Below are positions 1 through 5,856 of a stretch of 12,677 bases of DNA, piece by piece; the first letter of the stretch is position 1; every line of letters starts with the position of its first letter. The notes under the pieces were generated by a model. That model had not been told where the DNA came from. It did not search any database and saw nothing but the letters and a program-made list of their open reading frames with translations. Position numbers and translations under genes: made by a program. The stretch is from Nitrosopumilaceae archaeon (GTDB taxonomy: Archaea > Thermoproteota > Nitrososphaeria > Nitrososphaerales > Nitrosopumilaceae), in assembly GCA_013330055.1 (NCBI GenBank), contig DUJB01000029.1, forward strand, positions 1-12,677. Direction: 5' to 3'.

Positions 1-303
1 CCCTTTGGGCCCATCTTTTTAATTTAGGAAATAAATTGAATTTAATGAAAAATCCGTTATAATGTCGGCATCTTTAGGCATAATAACACCTAGGCTGGTA
101 TTTTTTAGGTCTCAAACACATGTTATCCAAATAGAATGTAGATTGAATATGATCTAAAAGATCTTGAATCAGAATCAATGGAATATGTTACTTGTTTGGA
201 TTTACAAAACAAAATTAATATTTTTAATCAAAAATGTGACCCTGATTTTAATGCGATCAGATGTTGATTAAACCTTATATAACAAGTTTTTATCACAAAA
301 TCA
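1..303. other. Gene-free stretch upstream of the CbtB-like gene
   Basis: I see no convincing coding region or RNA gene here. In frame 1 the first 27 bases read as eight codons followed by TAG, which could be the tail of a gene lying to the left, but eight residues are too few to identify. A 13-base perfect inverted repeat (GATCT, AAA, AGATC) lies at 151-163. The last 100 bases are very AT-rich and contain the TATA-like element of the next gene at 275-282. I found no B12-box sequence such as GCCACTG, so there is no visible cobalamin riboswitch despite the cobalt-linked gene that follows. Confidence 0.5.
275..282 (+). promoter_or_regulatory. TATA box of the CbtB-like gene
   Basis: TTATATAA is centred about 26 bases upstream of the TTG codon at 304, the distance expected when archaeal transcription begins at or next to the start codon. 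It therefore supports the TTG start and a leaderless mRNA. If the ATG at 337 were used instead, the mRNA would have an untranslated leader of about 33 bases. Confidence 0.6.
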
Positions 304-519
304 TTGGTCAAAACGAGATTATTATCGACACACAAAATGGGCGTTCCTTTGTTTGCAGCTGTAATACTTGTTGTAATTGCATGTATGGGAATTTTTGCAA
401 TAGGTTTTGACCAAGGACATATGTTTAGCTTAGTCTCAGGCCAAGAATCTTTTGACGTCCAATATATTCACGAATTAACTCATGATATGAGGCATGCAGC
501 TGGCTTTCCATGCCATTAG
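304..519 (+). CDS. cbtB: CbtB-like small membrane protein, proposed cobalt transporter subunit
   Basis: This 71-residue protein has one hydrophobic membrane segment at about residues 13-35. A short C-terminal histidine-rich tail follows, with H56, H60 and H64 and the ending GFPCH (C70, H71). That layout matches the CbtB family, small proteins with one transmembrane helix and a C-terminal metal-binding motif that are proposed to work with the membrane protein CbtA in cobalt uptake for cobalamin synthesis. The chosen start is TTG, placed about 26 bases after a TATA box; an ATG at residue 12 is the alternative and would shorten only the cytoplasmic N-terminus. No cbtA follows: the next gene is tbp, after about 200 bases. 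The family call rests on the tail motif and topology; the transported metal is inferred from the family. Confidence 0.7.
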   Translation: MVKTRLLSTHKMGVPLFAAVILVVIACMGIFAIGFDQGHMFSLVSGQESFDVQYIHELTHDMRHAAGFPCH

Positions 520-717
520 TTTTAAAATAAGTATTACTGATTTTTAGTGGGCCGCAATGAAGAATCAGAGTTATATCTGAAACGTGATGTAAAGGCATTT
601 GTCTGAGCTGCCTATTGCAATTTTTTTATGGATAAATGATTTGCTAAATTTGACGTAAACAATATCGCGCTGAAACGATATAGAGTATATATAAAGCCCA
701 TATATAAGGAACGAAAC
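520..717 (+). other. Intergenic region between cbtB-like gene and tbp
   Basis: About 200 bases with no gene I can support. It contains a 19-codon open stretch from GTG at 547 to TGA at 604-606, which I consider too short and unsupported to call. The T-rich segment at 541-545 may help terminate the upstream transcript. The final 35 bases hold the tbp promoter. Confidence 0.4.
686..695 (+). promoter_or_regulatory. TATA box of tbp
   Basis: TATATATAAA is centred about 27 bases upstream of the tbp ATG at 718, fitting leaderless transcription. A second TATA-like sequence (TATATAAGG, 701-709) lies between it and the start codon, too close to the ATG to direct a leaderless transcript. Confidence 0.65.
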
Positions 718-1281
718 ATGCCTCAAACAAAACCTATAGTCAGTATAGAAAATGTTGTAGCTTCGGCATCTGTTGATCAAAAAATTGATCTCAATGTCAT
801 AACACAAACCTTCCCCGATGTTGAGTATCATCCAGATCAATTCCCAGGATTAGTCTTTAGACTAAAATCTCCAAAGACCGCAACGCTGATTTTTAGTTCT
901 GGCAAGATGGTTTGTACAGGAGCAAAATCCGAAGAACAGGCTATTAAAGCAGTAAGAAGCGTAGTGCAAAAACTTCGAAAGGGCGGCATAAAAATTAAAA
1001 AAGATGCTGTTATAGTAATACAAAATATGGTTGCATCTGCAAGCCTTGGAGGGAAAATCCACTTGGAACAGGCTGCAAGAACTCTCCCAAGAAGTATGTA
1101 TGAACCAGAACAATTTCCTGGTTTGATACACAGAATGCTTGATCCAAAGACAGTGATTCTACTTTTTGCTTCAGGAAAACTTGTATGTACTGGTGCAAAA
1201 AAAGAATCTGATGTATATCGAGCAGTACACAACTTGCACACTCTGCTTGAAGAAAAAGAACTAATGATCTACGAAAGCTAA
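718..1281 (+). CDS. tbp: TATA-box binding protein (TBP)
   Basis: TBP binds TATA boxes and, with TFB, recruits archaeal RNA polymerase. The 187-residue length is normal for archaeal TBP. The two-fold repeated saddle is obvious: repeat 1 spans about residues 7-92 and repeat 2 about 97-183. Each carries the same landmarks: VASAS, then QFPGL (residues 41-45 and 132-136), then an FxSGKxVCTGAK segment (59-70 and 150-161). The phenylalanines at 42, 59, 133 and 150 correspond to the four that kink DNA at the two stirrups. The N-terminal extension is only a few residues, as is usual in archaea. The ATG start lies 27 bases after a TATA box, so the mRNA is probably leaderless. The gene converges on pyrE with 22 bases between stop codons. 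Confidence 0.97.
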   Translation: MPQTKPIVSIENVVASASVDQKIDLNVITQTFPDVEYHPDQFPGLVFRLKSPKTATLIFSSGKMVCTGAKSEEQAIKAVRSVVQKLRKGGIKIKKDAVIVIQNMVASASLGGKIHLEQAARTLPRSMYEPEQFPGLIHRMLDPKTVILLFASGKLVCTGAKKESDVYRAVHNLHTLLEEKELMIYES

Positions 1282-1284
1282 ATC

Positions 1285-1305
1285 TGTAAGCATTTTTTAC
1301 GCTTT
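1285..1305 (+). terminator. Probable terminator between convergent tbp and pyrE
   Basis: A run of six T residues (1293-1298) follows the tbp stop codon directly. It sits inside a weak inverted repeat (TAAGC and GCTTTA). Archaeal termination is driven mainly by T-runs, so this can serve tbp. No equally good T-run is seen for pyrE in the 22-base gap, so pyrE may terminate inside the antisense strand of tbp. Confidence 0.4.
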
Positions 1306-1912
1306 AGATTAGACCTATTTGTTTTTTAACACGCTCCAAAGTCTGGTCGTCAACCAAGTTTTCTTTATGTAGTATAGTTGCTAATGTCATAATGTCAGTA
1401 ATTTCATATAATCTGACATTCTCTGTTGCTAACGCTTCTCGAGCTCCCTCAAATCTGTTTACGATTGTAAATGCATCTGTTATGATCATGCCTGCGTTTT
1501 TTAATGGTTTTATTGCATTTATCAGAGAAAGACCAGTTGTTGCAACATCATCTACAAGTAAAACACTTGTTCCTTTTGCTATTTTACCTTCTATGACATT
1601 CTCAGTTCCATATTCCTTTGGTTTCTGTCTGATGTATACGAGAGGTTTTACAATCTCAATGGCAAGCGCAGATGCTATTACTAATCCTGATGTAGGAACA
1701 GAAGCAATACAGTCAAAATTCTCAAACCCAATCTTTTCTGATATTAAATTTTGAAGTGTCTTTATCATCATTCTAAACTGATGTGGGAAGCTTGGGACTA
1801 ATCGCAGATCTATGTAGTAAGGGCTATCTTTTCCACTAGAAAGCTTGAAATTTCCAAACTTTATTGCGCCATTTTGGTACAAAAACGTTGCAAATTCTTT
1901 GACAAACTCCAC
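1304..1912 (-). CDS. pyrE: Orotate phosphoribosyltransferase
   Basis: PyrE transfers ribose 5-phosphate from PRPP to orotate, giving OMP in pyrimidine biosynthesis. The 202-residue protein has the family landmarks in order: SSGKDSPYYID (residues 25-35, orotate and PRPP contacts), the mobile loop RQKPKEYGT (95-103) with its catalytic lysines, and the PRPP-binding motif VLLVDDVATTG (117-127). Its length is normal for a stand-alone archaeal OPRT; no OMP decarboxylase domain is fused. The start is GTG at 1912-1910, supported by a TATA-like element centred 26 bases upstream and absence of a Shine-Dalgarno site. It is divergent from the LarA-like gene and shares that AT element with it. Its substrate PRPP derives from ribose 5-phosphate, the product served by the pentose phosphate operon further right. 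Confidence 0.95.
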   Translation of the reverse strand: MEFVKEFATFLYQNGAIKFGNFKLSSGKDSPYYIDLRLVPSFPHQFRMMIKTLQNLISEKIGFENFDCIASVPTSGLVIASALAIEIVKPLVYIRQKPKEYGTENVIEGKIAKGTSVLLVDDVATTGLSLINAIKPLKNAGMIITDAFTIVNRFEGAREALATENVRLYEITDIMTLATILHKENLVDDQTLERVKKQIGLI

Positions 1913-1933
1913 AGCAAAATTAACTATATCAGA

Positions 1934-1942
1934 TTTATTTTA
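1934..1942. promoter_or_regulatory. Single AT element between divergent pyrE and LarA-like genes
   Basis: TTTATTTTA is centred at 1938, 26 bases from the pyrE GTG (1912) and 25 bases from the LarA-like ATG (1963). It is the only AT-rich element at the right distance for pyrE. For the plus-strand gene, TAACTATAT at 1921-1929 is an alternative that would give a leader of roughly ten bases. The simplest reading is one TATA element serving both directions. Confidence 0.5.
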
Positions 1943-1962
1943 ACTGTCCTATCCGTAGTCTT

Positions 1963-3051
1963 ATGCCAGAAATTTGGCTTAACTATGGATCGACGGACGT
2001 TGTATTGGACATTAGAGCAGAAAACCTTGACAATAAAATAGACTCTAAAGGTACTGTTCTAACAGATCCTGAAATTATTTCAAAATTAGAACAAATTGAT
2101 CTTTCAAAACCAACTGAACTTGTTCTACTAGATCATTCAAAAACAGTACAAAAGATAATCTCACTCTTATTTGACATGTGTAATCAAAAATCAATTCCAA
2201 AACCAAGGCTTCTAGTCGACAAACCTAGCATGCATCTTATAAAACACATTTTTACAGATCCTAGTTTAGCGATTACAGAATTTAGCGATGACCAACTTTC
2301 AAATTCTAATCTAATCTTTGTCGGAGAGATGGAATTTGATGGATTATTTGGATTTAACACCATTTCTACAAAACTGATTAGAAGATTTGGAAAAGAACAT
2401 ATGCTTGCAGCATACGAAAAAAGAAAAGGAAATCTTCCAGCACCGGGAGAAGAACTTGCTAATTTTGTAATAGCACAGAAATTTACTGACGCATTTGAGA
2501 TAGCCGCAATAGAAATAGTGGGTAACTCAAAAGGAGTGGTAAACTTGGCAACCGGACATCCATCATTAACGTCATCTATATCAAAATCATTTTTACCTGT
2601 TGCCATAAGCGAAGTAGGAAAACATAGAACAATGATAATTAGCCCCGGTAAAGAAAGTGACAGTGAAACTCTTGGTAGATCACTTGTTTCACTTTGGAAT
2701 TGTTCTGAAGCAATCAAAGAAGAGGGACTTGCAATTCTCTTAGCAGAGTGTGGAAGAGGAATAGGTTCAGAGGCAATTCAACAATACATGGAAGGGAGGA
2801 TGACTTTGGATAGACTAAAAAATCCTTCAAAATATGTTGACGGCATGGAAGATCTTCTGTTTTTAACTGAAACTACAAAAAAATTCCAGATAGGAATAGT
2901 TTCAATTCTGCCAGAGTTCTATACAAAAGAAAAACTTGGCATGATTGCATTTAGTGGTATAAAAGATGCCATGGACTATATCTTAAAGACACAGGGCATT
3001 CGTCAAAAAGTTGCAGTTGTTTCAGACGGATCACATATTTTGTTAAGGTAG
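1963..3051 (+). CDS. Divergent LarA-like (DUF2088-type) protein, function unknown
   Basis: This 362-residue protein resembles the lactate racemase LarA fold at both ends. The start (IWLNYGSTDVVLDI, residues 4-17) matches the first strand region of LarA proteins, which typically read as an acidic or aliphatic residue, L, P/N, Y, G. The C-terminal half contains the LarA-type segment with AECGRGIGSE (261-270), and the end (about 300-355) matches the small C-terminal alpha/beta unit. The central part, however, lacks the usual SDHTRP and SGGRKS motifs; the latter normally carries the lysine bearing the nickel-pincer cofactor. LLDHSK (55-60) and ATGHP (196-200) may be remnants. No larB, larC or larE is nearby. 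I infer a LarA relative with altered or lost cofactor use; its substrate is unknown. Its last nine bases overlap the convergent protease gene. Confidence 0.6.
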   Translation: MPEIWLNYGSTDVVLDIRAENLDNKIDSKGTVLTDPEIISKLEQIDLSKPTELVLLDHSKTVQKIISLLFDMCNQKSIPKPRLLVDKPSMHLIKHIFTDPSLAITEFSDDQLSNSNLIFVGEMEFDGLFGFNTISTKLIRRFGKEHMLAAYEKRKGNLPAPGEELANFVIAQKFTDAFEIAAIEIVGNSKGVVNLATGHPSLTSSISKSFLPVAISEVGKHRTMIISPGKESDSETLGRSLVSLWNCSEAIKEEGLAILLAECGRGIGSEAIQQYMEGRMTLDRLKNPSKYVDGMEDLLFLTETTKKFQIGIVSILPEFYTKEKLGMIAFSGIKDAMDYILKTQGIRQKVAVVSDGSHILLR

Positions 3052-4122
3052 AATTGAAAATGGAAGCGGCGCACAGACAACAGCAAGACCAATTACTAAT
3101 ACGAATAATTTTTTTCGTTTACTTGAAAGTGGAGAAATATCATCAAGTGGTCTTACATCAGGGCTTCTCATGCTAAACGAAAGTACAAAAAGTGCCATAA
3201 ACCAAAATCCCAAAATCGCCAGTATCCCAATTCCTGCATACGTTGTAATCTTGTGCCATTTTCTTCCAAGAGTTGCTCGAGCTATGTGTCCACCATCAAG
3301 CTGCCATGCTGGAAGAAGATTTAAGAAAGTGATTAAAAATCCGAACCAAGCTGCAAGTAGAACTGGCGAATAGACTATTTCTGTTCCTATGATATATTTA
3401 CCTGCGAGAACCTCCGTCGTTTTCATGATCACACTCTCATGTATTTCAAACAGCTGTGATTGCGAAATAAGTTGTTGGGCCTGAGATTCTGGAATTACTG
3501 GAGAAAGGTATGCACCATAAATTGATACTACAACTGCCACAATTAATCCGGCAATAGGTCCAGAAATACCAATATCAAAAAGAATGTCTCGGTTTATAGT
3601 AAAACTACGAGACATTATGAGAGCTCCAAAGGTGGGGATGAAACCAATTATTGGGATGCCAGGAATAAAGTATGGCCAACTTGTCTTGATCTTGTGCCAT
3701 TTAGAAGCTATAATGTGACCAAGCTCATGTATCCCCAATATTCCAATCAAAGAAACTGTATACAGTCCAGCCATCTCTAATGGATCTCCTATCATAACGA
3801 TGGAATTAGTCTCTAATGTTCTATAGTATCCATCAATCATTACCACGGCTATGGTTGCAGCAAAAAGTATTCGTGGTATCCAAGCACGTCTTAACCTGGG
3901 TGGATGAAATCTTCCCACAAATAGAAACACCCTGTCCTCAAACTTCTCAAGTCTTCCAACCAGGTTCTTTGATTCTAAACTCTGTGCAAGTTTTACAAAT
4001 TTTGGTTTAAATCCTTCTCGTTCTATCTCGAATTGAAGCACATCCAGATTCTGATTTACACTTTTTATCTCAAATACTGAAGAAACAATTGATATCACTT
4101 CTTCTTGTGTAGGTTCACTCAA
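3043..4122 (-). CDS. Site-2-protease-type membrane zinc metalloprotease (M50)
   Basis: The 359-residue protein is an intramembrane metalloprotease of the S2P/EGY1-like M50 group. Residues 1-75 form a soluble N-terminal region. Hydrophobic segments lie at about 82-98, 117-140, 152-170, 182-205, 250-272, 294-318 and 336-357. The zinc site is intact: HELGH at 132-136 inside a membrane segment, and the third ligand in LLPAWQLDGGH (D276). Members of this family cut membrane-embedded substrates such as anti-sigma factors or transcription-factor precursors in other organisms; the target here is unknown. The start is TTG at 4122, chosen because the palindromic AT element at 4146-4155 lies about 28 bases upstream and no in-frame ATG exists nearby. 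The 3' end overlaps the convergent LarA-like gene by nine bases. Confidence 0.88.
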   Translation of the reverse strand: MSEPTQEEVISIVSSVFEIKSVNQNLDVLQFEIEREGFKPKFVKLAQSLESKNLVGRLEKFEDRVFLFVGRFHPPRLRRAWIPRILFAATIAVVMIDGYYRTLETNSIVMIGDPLEMAGLYTVSLIGILGIHELGHIIASKWHKIKTSWPYFIPGIPIIGFIPTFGALIMSRSFTINRDILFDIGISGPIAGLIVAVVVSIYGAYLSPVIPESQAQQLISQSQLFEIHESVIMKTTEVLAGKYIIGTEIVYSPVLLAAWFGFLITFLNLLPAWQLDGGHIARATLGRKWHKITTYAGIGILAILGFWFMALFVLSFSMRSPDVRPLDDISPLSSKRKKLFVLVIGLAVVCAPLPFSILP

Positions 4123-4145
4123 TGAATATTGACTTCTTTTGCTAT

Positions 4146-4155
4146 GAATTAATTC
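4146..4155. promoter_or_regulatory. Palindromic AT element between divergent protease and acetyltransferase genes
   Basis: GAATTAATTC is a perfect ten-base palindrome centred at 4150.5. It lies 28 bases from the protease TTG (4122) and 29-30 bases from the acetyltransferase TTG (4180). Being symmetric, it can act as a TATA-like element in both directions. For the plus-strand gene a competing element, TTAAATAA at 4172-4179, would instead fit a start at the TTG at 4204. Confidence 0.45.
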
Positions 4156-4179
4156 TTTTACTTGCTTAAAGTTAAATAA

Positions 4180-4704
4180 TTGATAGATGCTGATAATTTA
4201 GAATTGCAAGTAGCACTAAGAGAAATTGGAGATTGTGTTATTAGAAGATGTGATCCTAGCGATCTAATTCCAGTAATGGAAATTAACATGAAAACATTAC
4301 CTGAACATTATTCTGATTATTTTTATGAAAGTTTGCTTGCAGAACTTCCAGAATCATTTCTTGTTGCAGAGGTTAACGGTAGACTGGTTGGATATATCAT
4401 GTGCAAAACAGAATATGGATTTTCTAATTTCAAAAAACTAGGTTTTGTGAAAAAGGGCCATGTAGTTTCTGTTGCTGTATTAGAAGAACAACGAAAAAAA
4501 GGAATTGGAAGAGCTCTAATTGAAGAGGCGATTGCTGGTGGTAAAATAAAAAAAGCAGACGAGCTATACTTGGAAGTTCGTTGCAGTAATAATGAAGCAG
4601 TCAAGCTTTATGAAAAAATTGGATTTATTATTAAACAAAGAATAAAGTCATACTATCGTGATGGCGAAGATGCATACTTGATGACAATCGAATTCTTCTA
4701 CTAG
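4180..4704 (+). CDS. Archaeal Ard1/RimI-type protein N-alpha-acetyltransferase
   Basis: This GNAT-family enzyme is predicted to transfer acetyl from acetyl-CoA to protein N-termini. It closely follows the pattern of the Sulfolobus Ard1 homologue: LPEHY (residues 40-44), GYIM (71-74), GFSN (80-83), then motif A (GHVVSVAVLEEQRKKGIG, 93-110) with the pyrophosphate-binding QRKKGIG loop, then LEVRCSN (131-137), LYEKIGF (143-149) and the ending YYRDGEDAYLM (158-168). The 174-residue length is normal. An in-frame stop (TAA, 4177-4179) immediately precedes the TTG at 4180, so translation starts there or at the TTG at 4204 (residue 9). Upstream AT elements fit either choice. It diverges from the protease gene and is followed 36 bases later by a small membrane protein on the same strand. 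Confidence 0.9.
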   Translation: MIDADNLELQVALREIGDCVIRRCDPSDLIPVMEINMKTLPEHYSDYFYESLLAELPESFLVAEVNGRLVGYIMCKTEYGFSNFKKLGFVKKGHVVSVAVLEEQRKKGIGRALIEEAIAGGKIKKADELYLEVRCSNNEAVKLYEKIGFIIKQRIKSYYRDGEDAYLMTIEFFY

Positions 4705-4716
4705 ATTAAATTTAAT
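4705..4716 (+). promoter_or_regulatory. TATA-like element of the small membrane protein gene
   Basis: ATTAAATTTAAT overlaps the end of the acetyltransferase gene and is centred about 30 bases upstream of the ATG at 4741. There is no Shine-Dalgarno sequence before that ATG, so an independent leaderless transcript is likely in addition to any readthrough. Confidence 0.4.
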
Positions 4717-4740
4717 TACTCTCAAAAAGACTTTAGCGCT

Positions 4741-4965
4741 ATGACCAAACAACGCACCATGGGATTAACAATCTTTGTTTTATGTATTGTCGGTTTTGTC
4801 GTTTATGCTTATCTTCTGATGCTTTCAGAATGGAGTCCAATAGTCTTACAACTTTCAGTACTTATGGCGGTGGGGGGTATATTGGGGGTCATATCATGGA
4901 TTGGATACAGCATGGCAACAACAAAACCGTCCCCATCATCTACTGTATCAGATGACAAAAAATAA
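4741..4965 (+). CDS. Small two-helix membrane protein, function unknown
   Basis: The 74-residue product has a short basic N-terminus, two hydrophobic helices at about residues 8-28 and 33-58 joined by a short loop containing SEW, and a hydrophilic serine/proline-rich tail ending in DDKK. The positive-inside rule suggests the N-terminus is cytoplasmic and, with two helices, the tail too. I recognise it only as the type of small conserved membrane protein common in thaumarchaeal genomes. There is no catalytic or metal-binding motif. It has its own TATA-like element and a T-run (4974-4978) after the stop codon. It converges with the Trm5-like gene. Confidence 0.7.
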   Translation: MTKQRTMGLTIFVLCIVGFVVYAYLLMLSEWSPIVLQLSVLMAVGGILGVISWIGYSMATTKPSPSSTVSDDKK

Positions 4966-4970
4966 ACGCA

Positions 4971-4980
4971 ATATTTTTGT
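4971..4980 (+). terminator. T-run terminator after the small membrane protein gene
   Basis: Five consecutive T residues at 4974-4978 lie about ten bases after the stop codon, a typical archaeal termination signal. No stem-loop is needed or evident. Confidence 0.4.
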
Positions 4981-5019
4981 TGGATCTGAACAAAATCTTA
5001 TTCATAAAAACAAATAAAA

Positions 5020-5856
5020 TTATTTTAGAATTTTAACGTCAACAACAGTTTGATAATAATGAGGTCCAACAGGTCTTACCATTCTTCCCCCTATGGTTTC
5101 AGATTTTACAGGAGTAACTTGCAAGAAATGTTGTTTTGATAGCTCTACTGCATCCTGTCTTTTATTTGCATGTTGATGCGAGTAATAATGAATTATTCCA
5201 CAGCTTTTTGTTGCTTTAATAGCAGAACCAAGAAACTCATCTGACCTTTCAGGAAGAAGCATAAGGACTCTGTCACCCTTGTCTACCAATCTTTCTTCAA
5301 TTATCTCAGAGGCATTTCCAACAATAGGTTCAACTCGTCCTTTCAACTTGTTTAGACTAATGCTTTTCTTGCAAAGTTCTATCGCATACGGGTTTATGTC
5401 AATGTTATAGACAACACATTTCTTTTTTTTGGCAGCAATAATAGAAAACATGCCAACTCCACCAAACATATTGATTACAATTTCTCCATCGTTGATCATA
5501 TTTGCAATTCGTTCTCTTTCTGTAGAAAGTCTGGGAGAAAAGAATGCTTTCTGTACATCTACTCTAAATCTACATCCATGCTCTTTGTATTCTGTCTCTG
5601 TATTATCTTCACCAGCAAGTAACTCTAGGTTTCGAATTCTAAAATTACCTTCAACTGGAGAGGATTGATAAAAAACAGATTTTGCAGTTTTCACTTTCTG
5701 TAAAAGAGTTTCTCCTATGGTTTTCTTTTTAGAGCTAAGAGAATCTGGAATTCTAATAATTATAATATTTCCTATCTGATCAAACGCTCCATACAATTCA
5801 GAAACCTCTTTTTCTGACAATATCCCTGACACTGCCTCCTTTAACATTCGAGTCAA
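5020..5856 (-). CDS. Trm5-like tRNA (guanine-N1) methyltransferase
   Basis: A class I SAM-dependent methyltransferase of the Trm5/Taw2 group, which methylate or modify G37 of tRNA next to the anticodon. Visible motifs, in order: FDQIGNIIII (residues 25-34, the start of the D2 domain), VDVQKAFFSPRLSTERERI (99-117), the SAM-binding loop INMFGGVGMFSI (128-139), and NIDINPYAIELC (151-162). The catalytic region where Trm5 usually reads NLP is MLLP here (199-202), so the asparagine is replaced. At 278 residues it lacks the N-terminal D1 domain found in longer Trm5 proteins. The TTG start shares four bases (TTGA) with the abce1 stop; an ATG three codons later is an alternative. An AAGGAGG stretch lies just inside the gene. 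Trm5 is the best guess; a Taw2-like role is possible. Confidence 0.75.
   Translation of the reverse strand: MTRMLKEAVSGILSEKEVSELYGAFDQIGNIIIIRIPDSLSSKKKTIGETLLQKVKTAKSVFYQSSPVEGNFRIRNLELLAGEDNTETEYKEHGCRFRVDVQKAFFSPRLSTERERIANMINDGEIVINMFGGVGMFSIIAAKKKKCVVYNIDINPYAIELCKKSISLNKLKGRVEPIVGNASEIIEERLVDKGDRVLMLLPERSDEFLGSAIKATKSCGIIHYYSHQHANKRQDAVELSKQHFLQVTPVKSETIGGRMVRPVGPHYYQTVVDVKILK

Noticed and set aside
1..27. C-terminal tail of a gene to the left of the window
   Set aside because: Eight codons before a TAG in frame 1 are too few to distinguish from chance; another frame also ends in a stop close by.
1..303. Possible cobalamin riboswitch upstream of the CbtB-like gene
   Set aside because: I see no B12 box and no extended set of complementary stems in this AT-rich region.
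547..606. A 19-codon open stretch (GTG start) after the CbtB-like gene
   Set aside because: It is very short, has no clear start signal at the leaderless distance and shows no recognisable motif; it could be a remnant but nothing supports it.
571..840. A minus-strand 89-residue ORF over the tbp promoter and 5' end
   Set aside because: It overlaps the strong tbp gene, its composition looks like random AT-rich translation, and it has no family features.
837..1241. A minus-strand 134-residue ORF inside tbp
   Set aside because: It is the antisense shadow of a clear TBP coding region.
2184..2717. A minus-strand 177-residue ORF inside the LarA-like gene
   Set aside because: It is serine- and proline-rich as expected for an antisense frame and lies wholly within a better supported gene.
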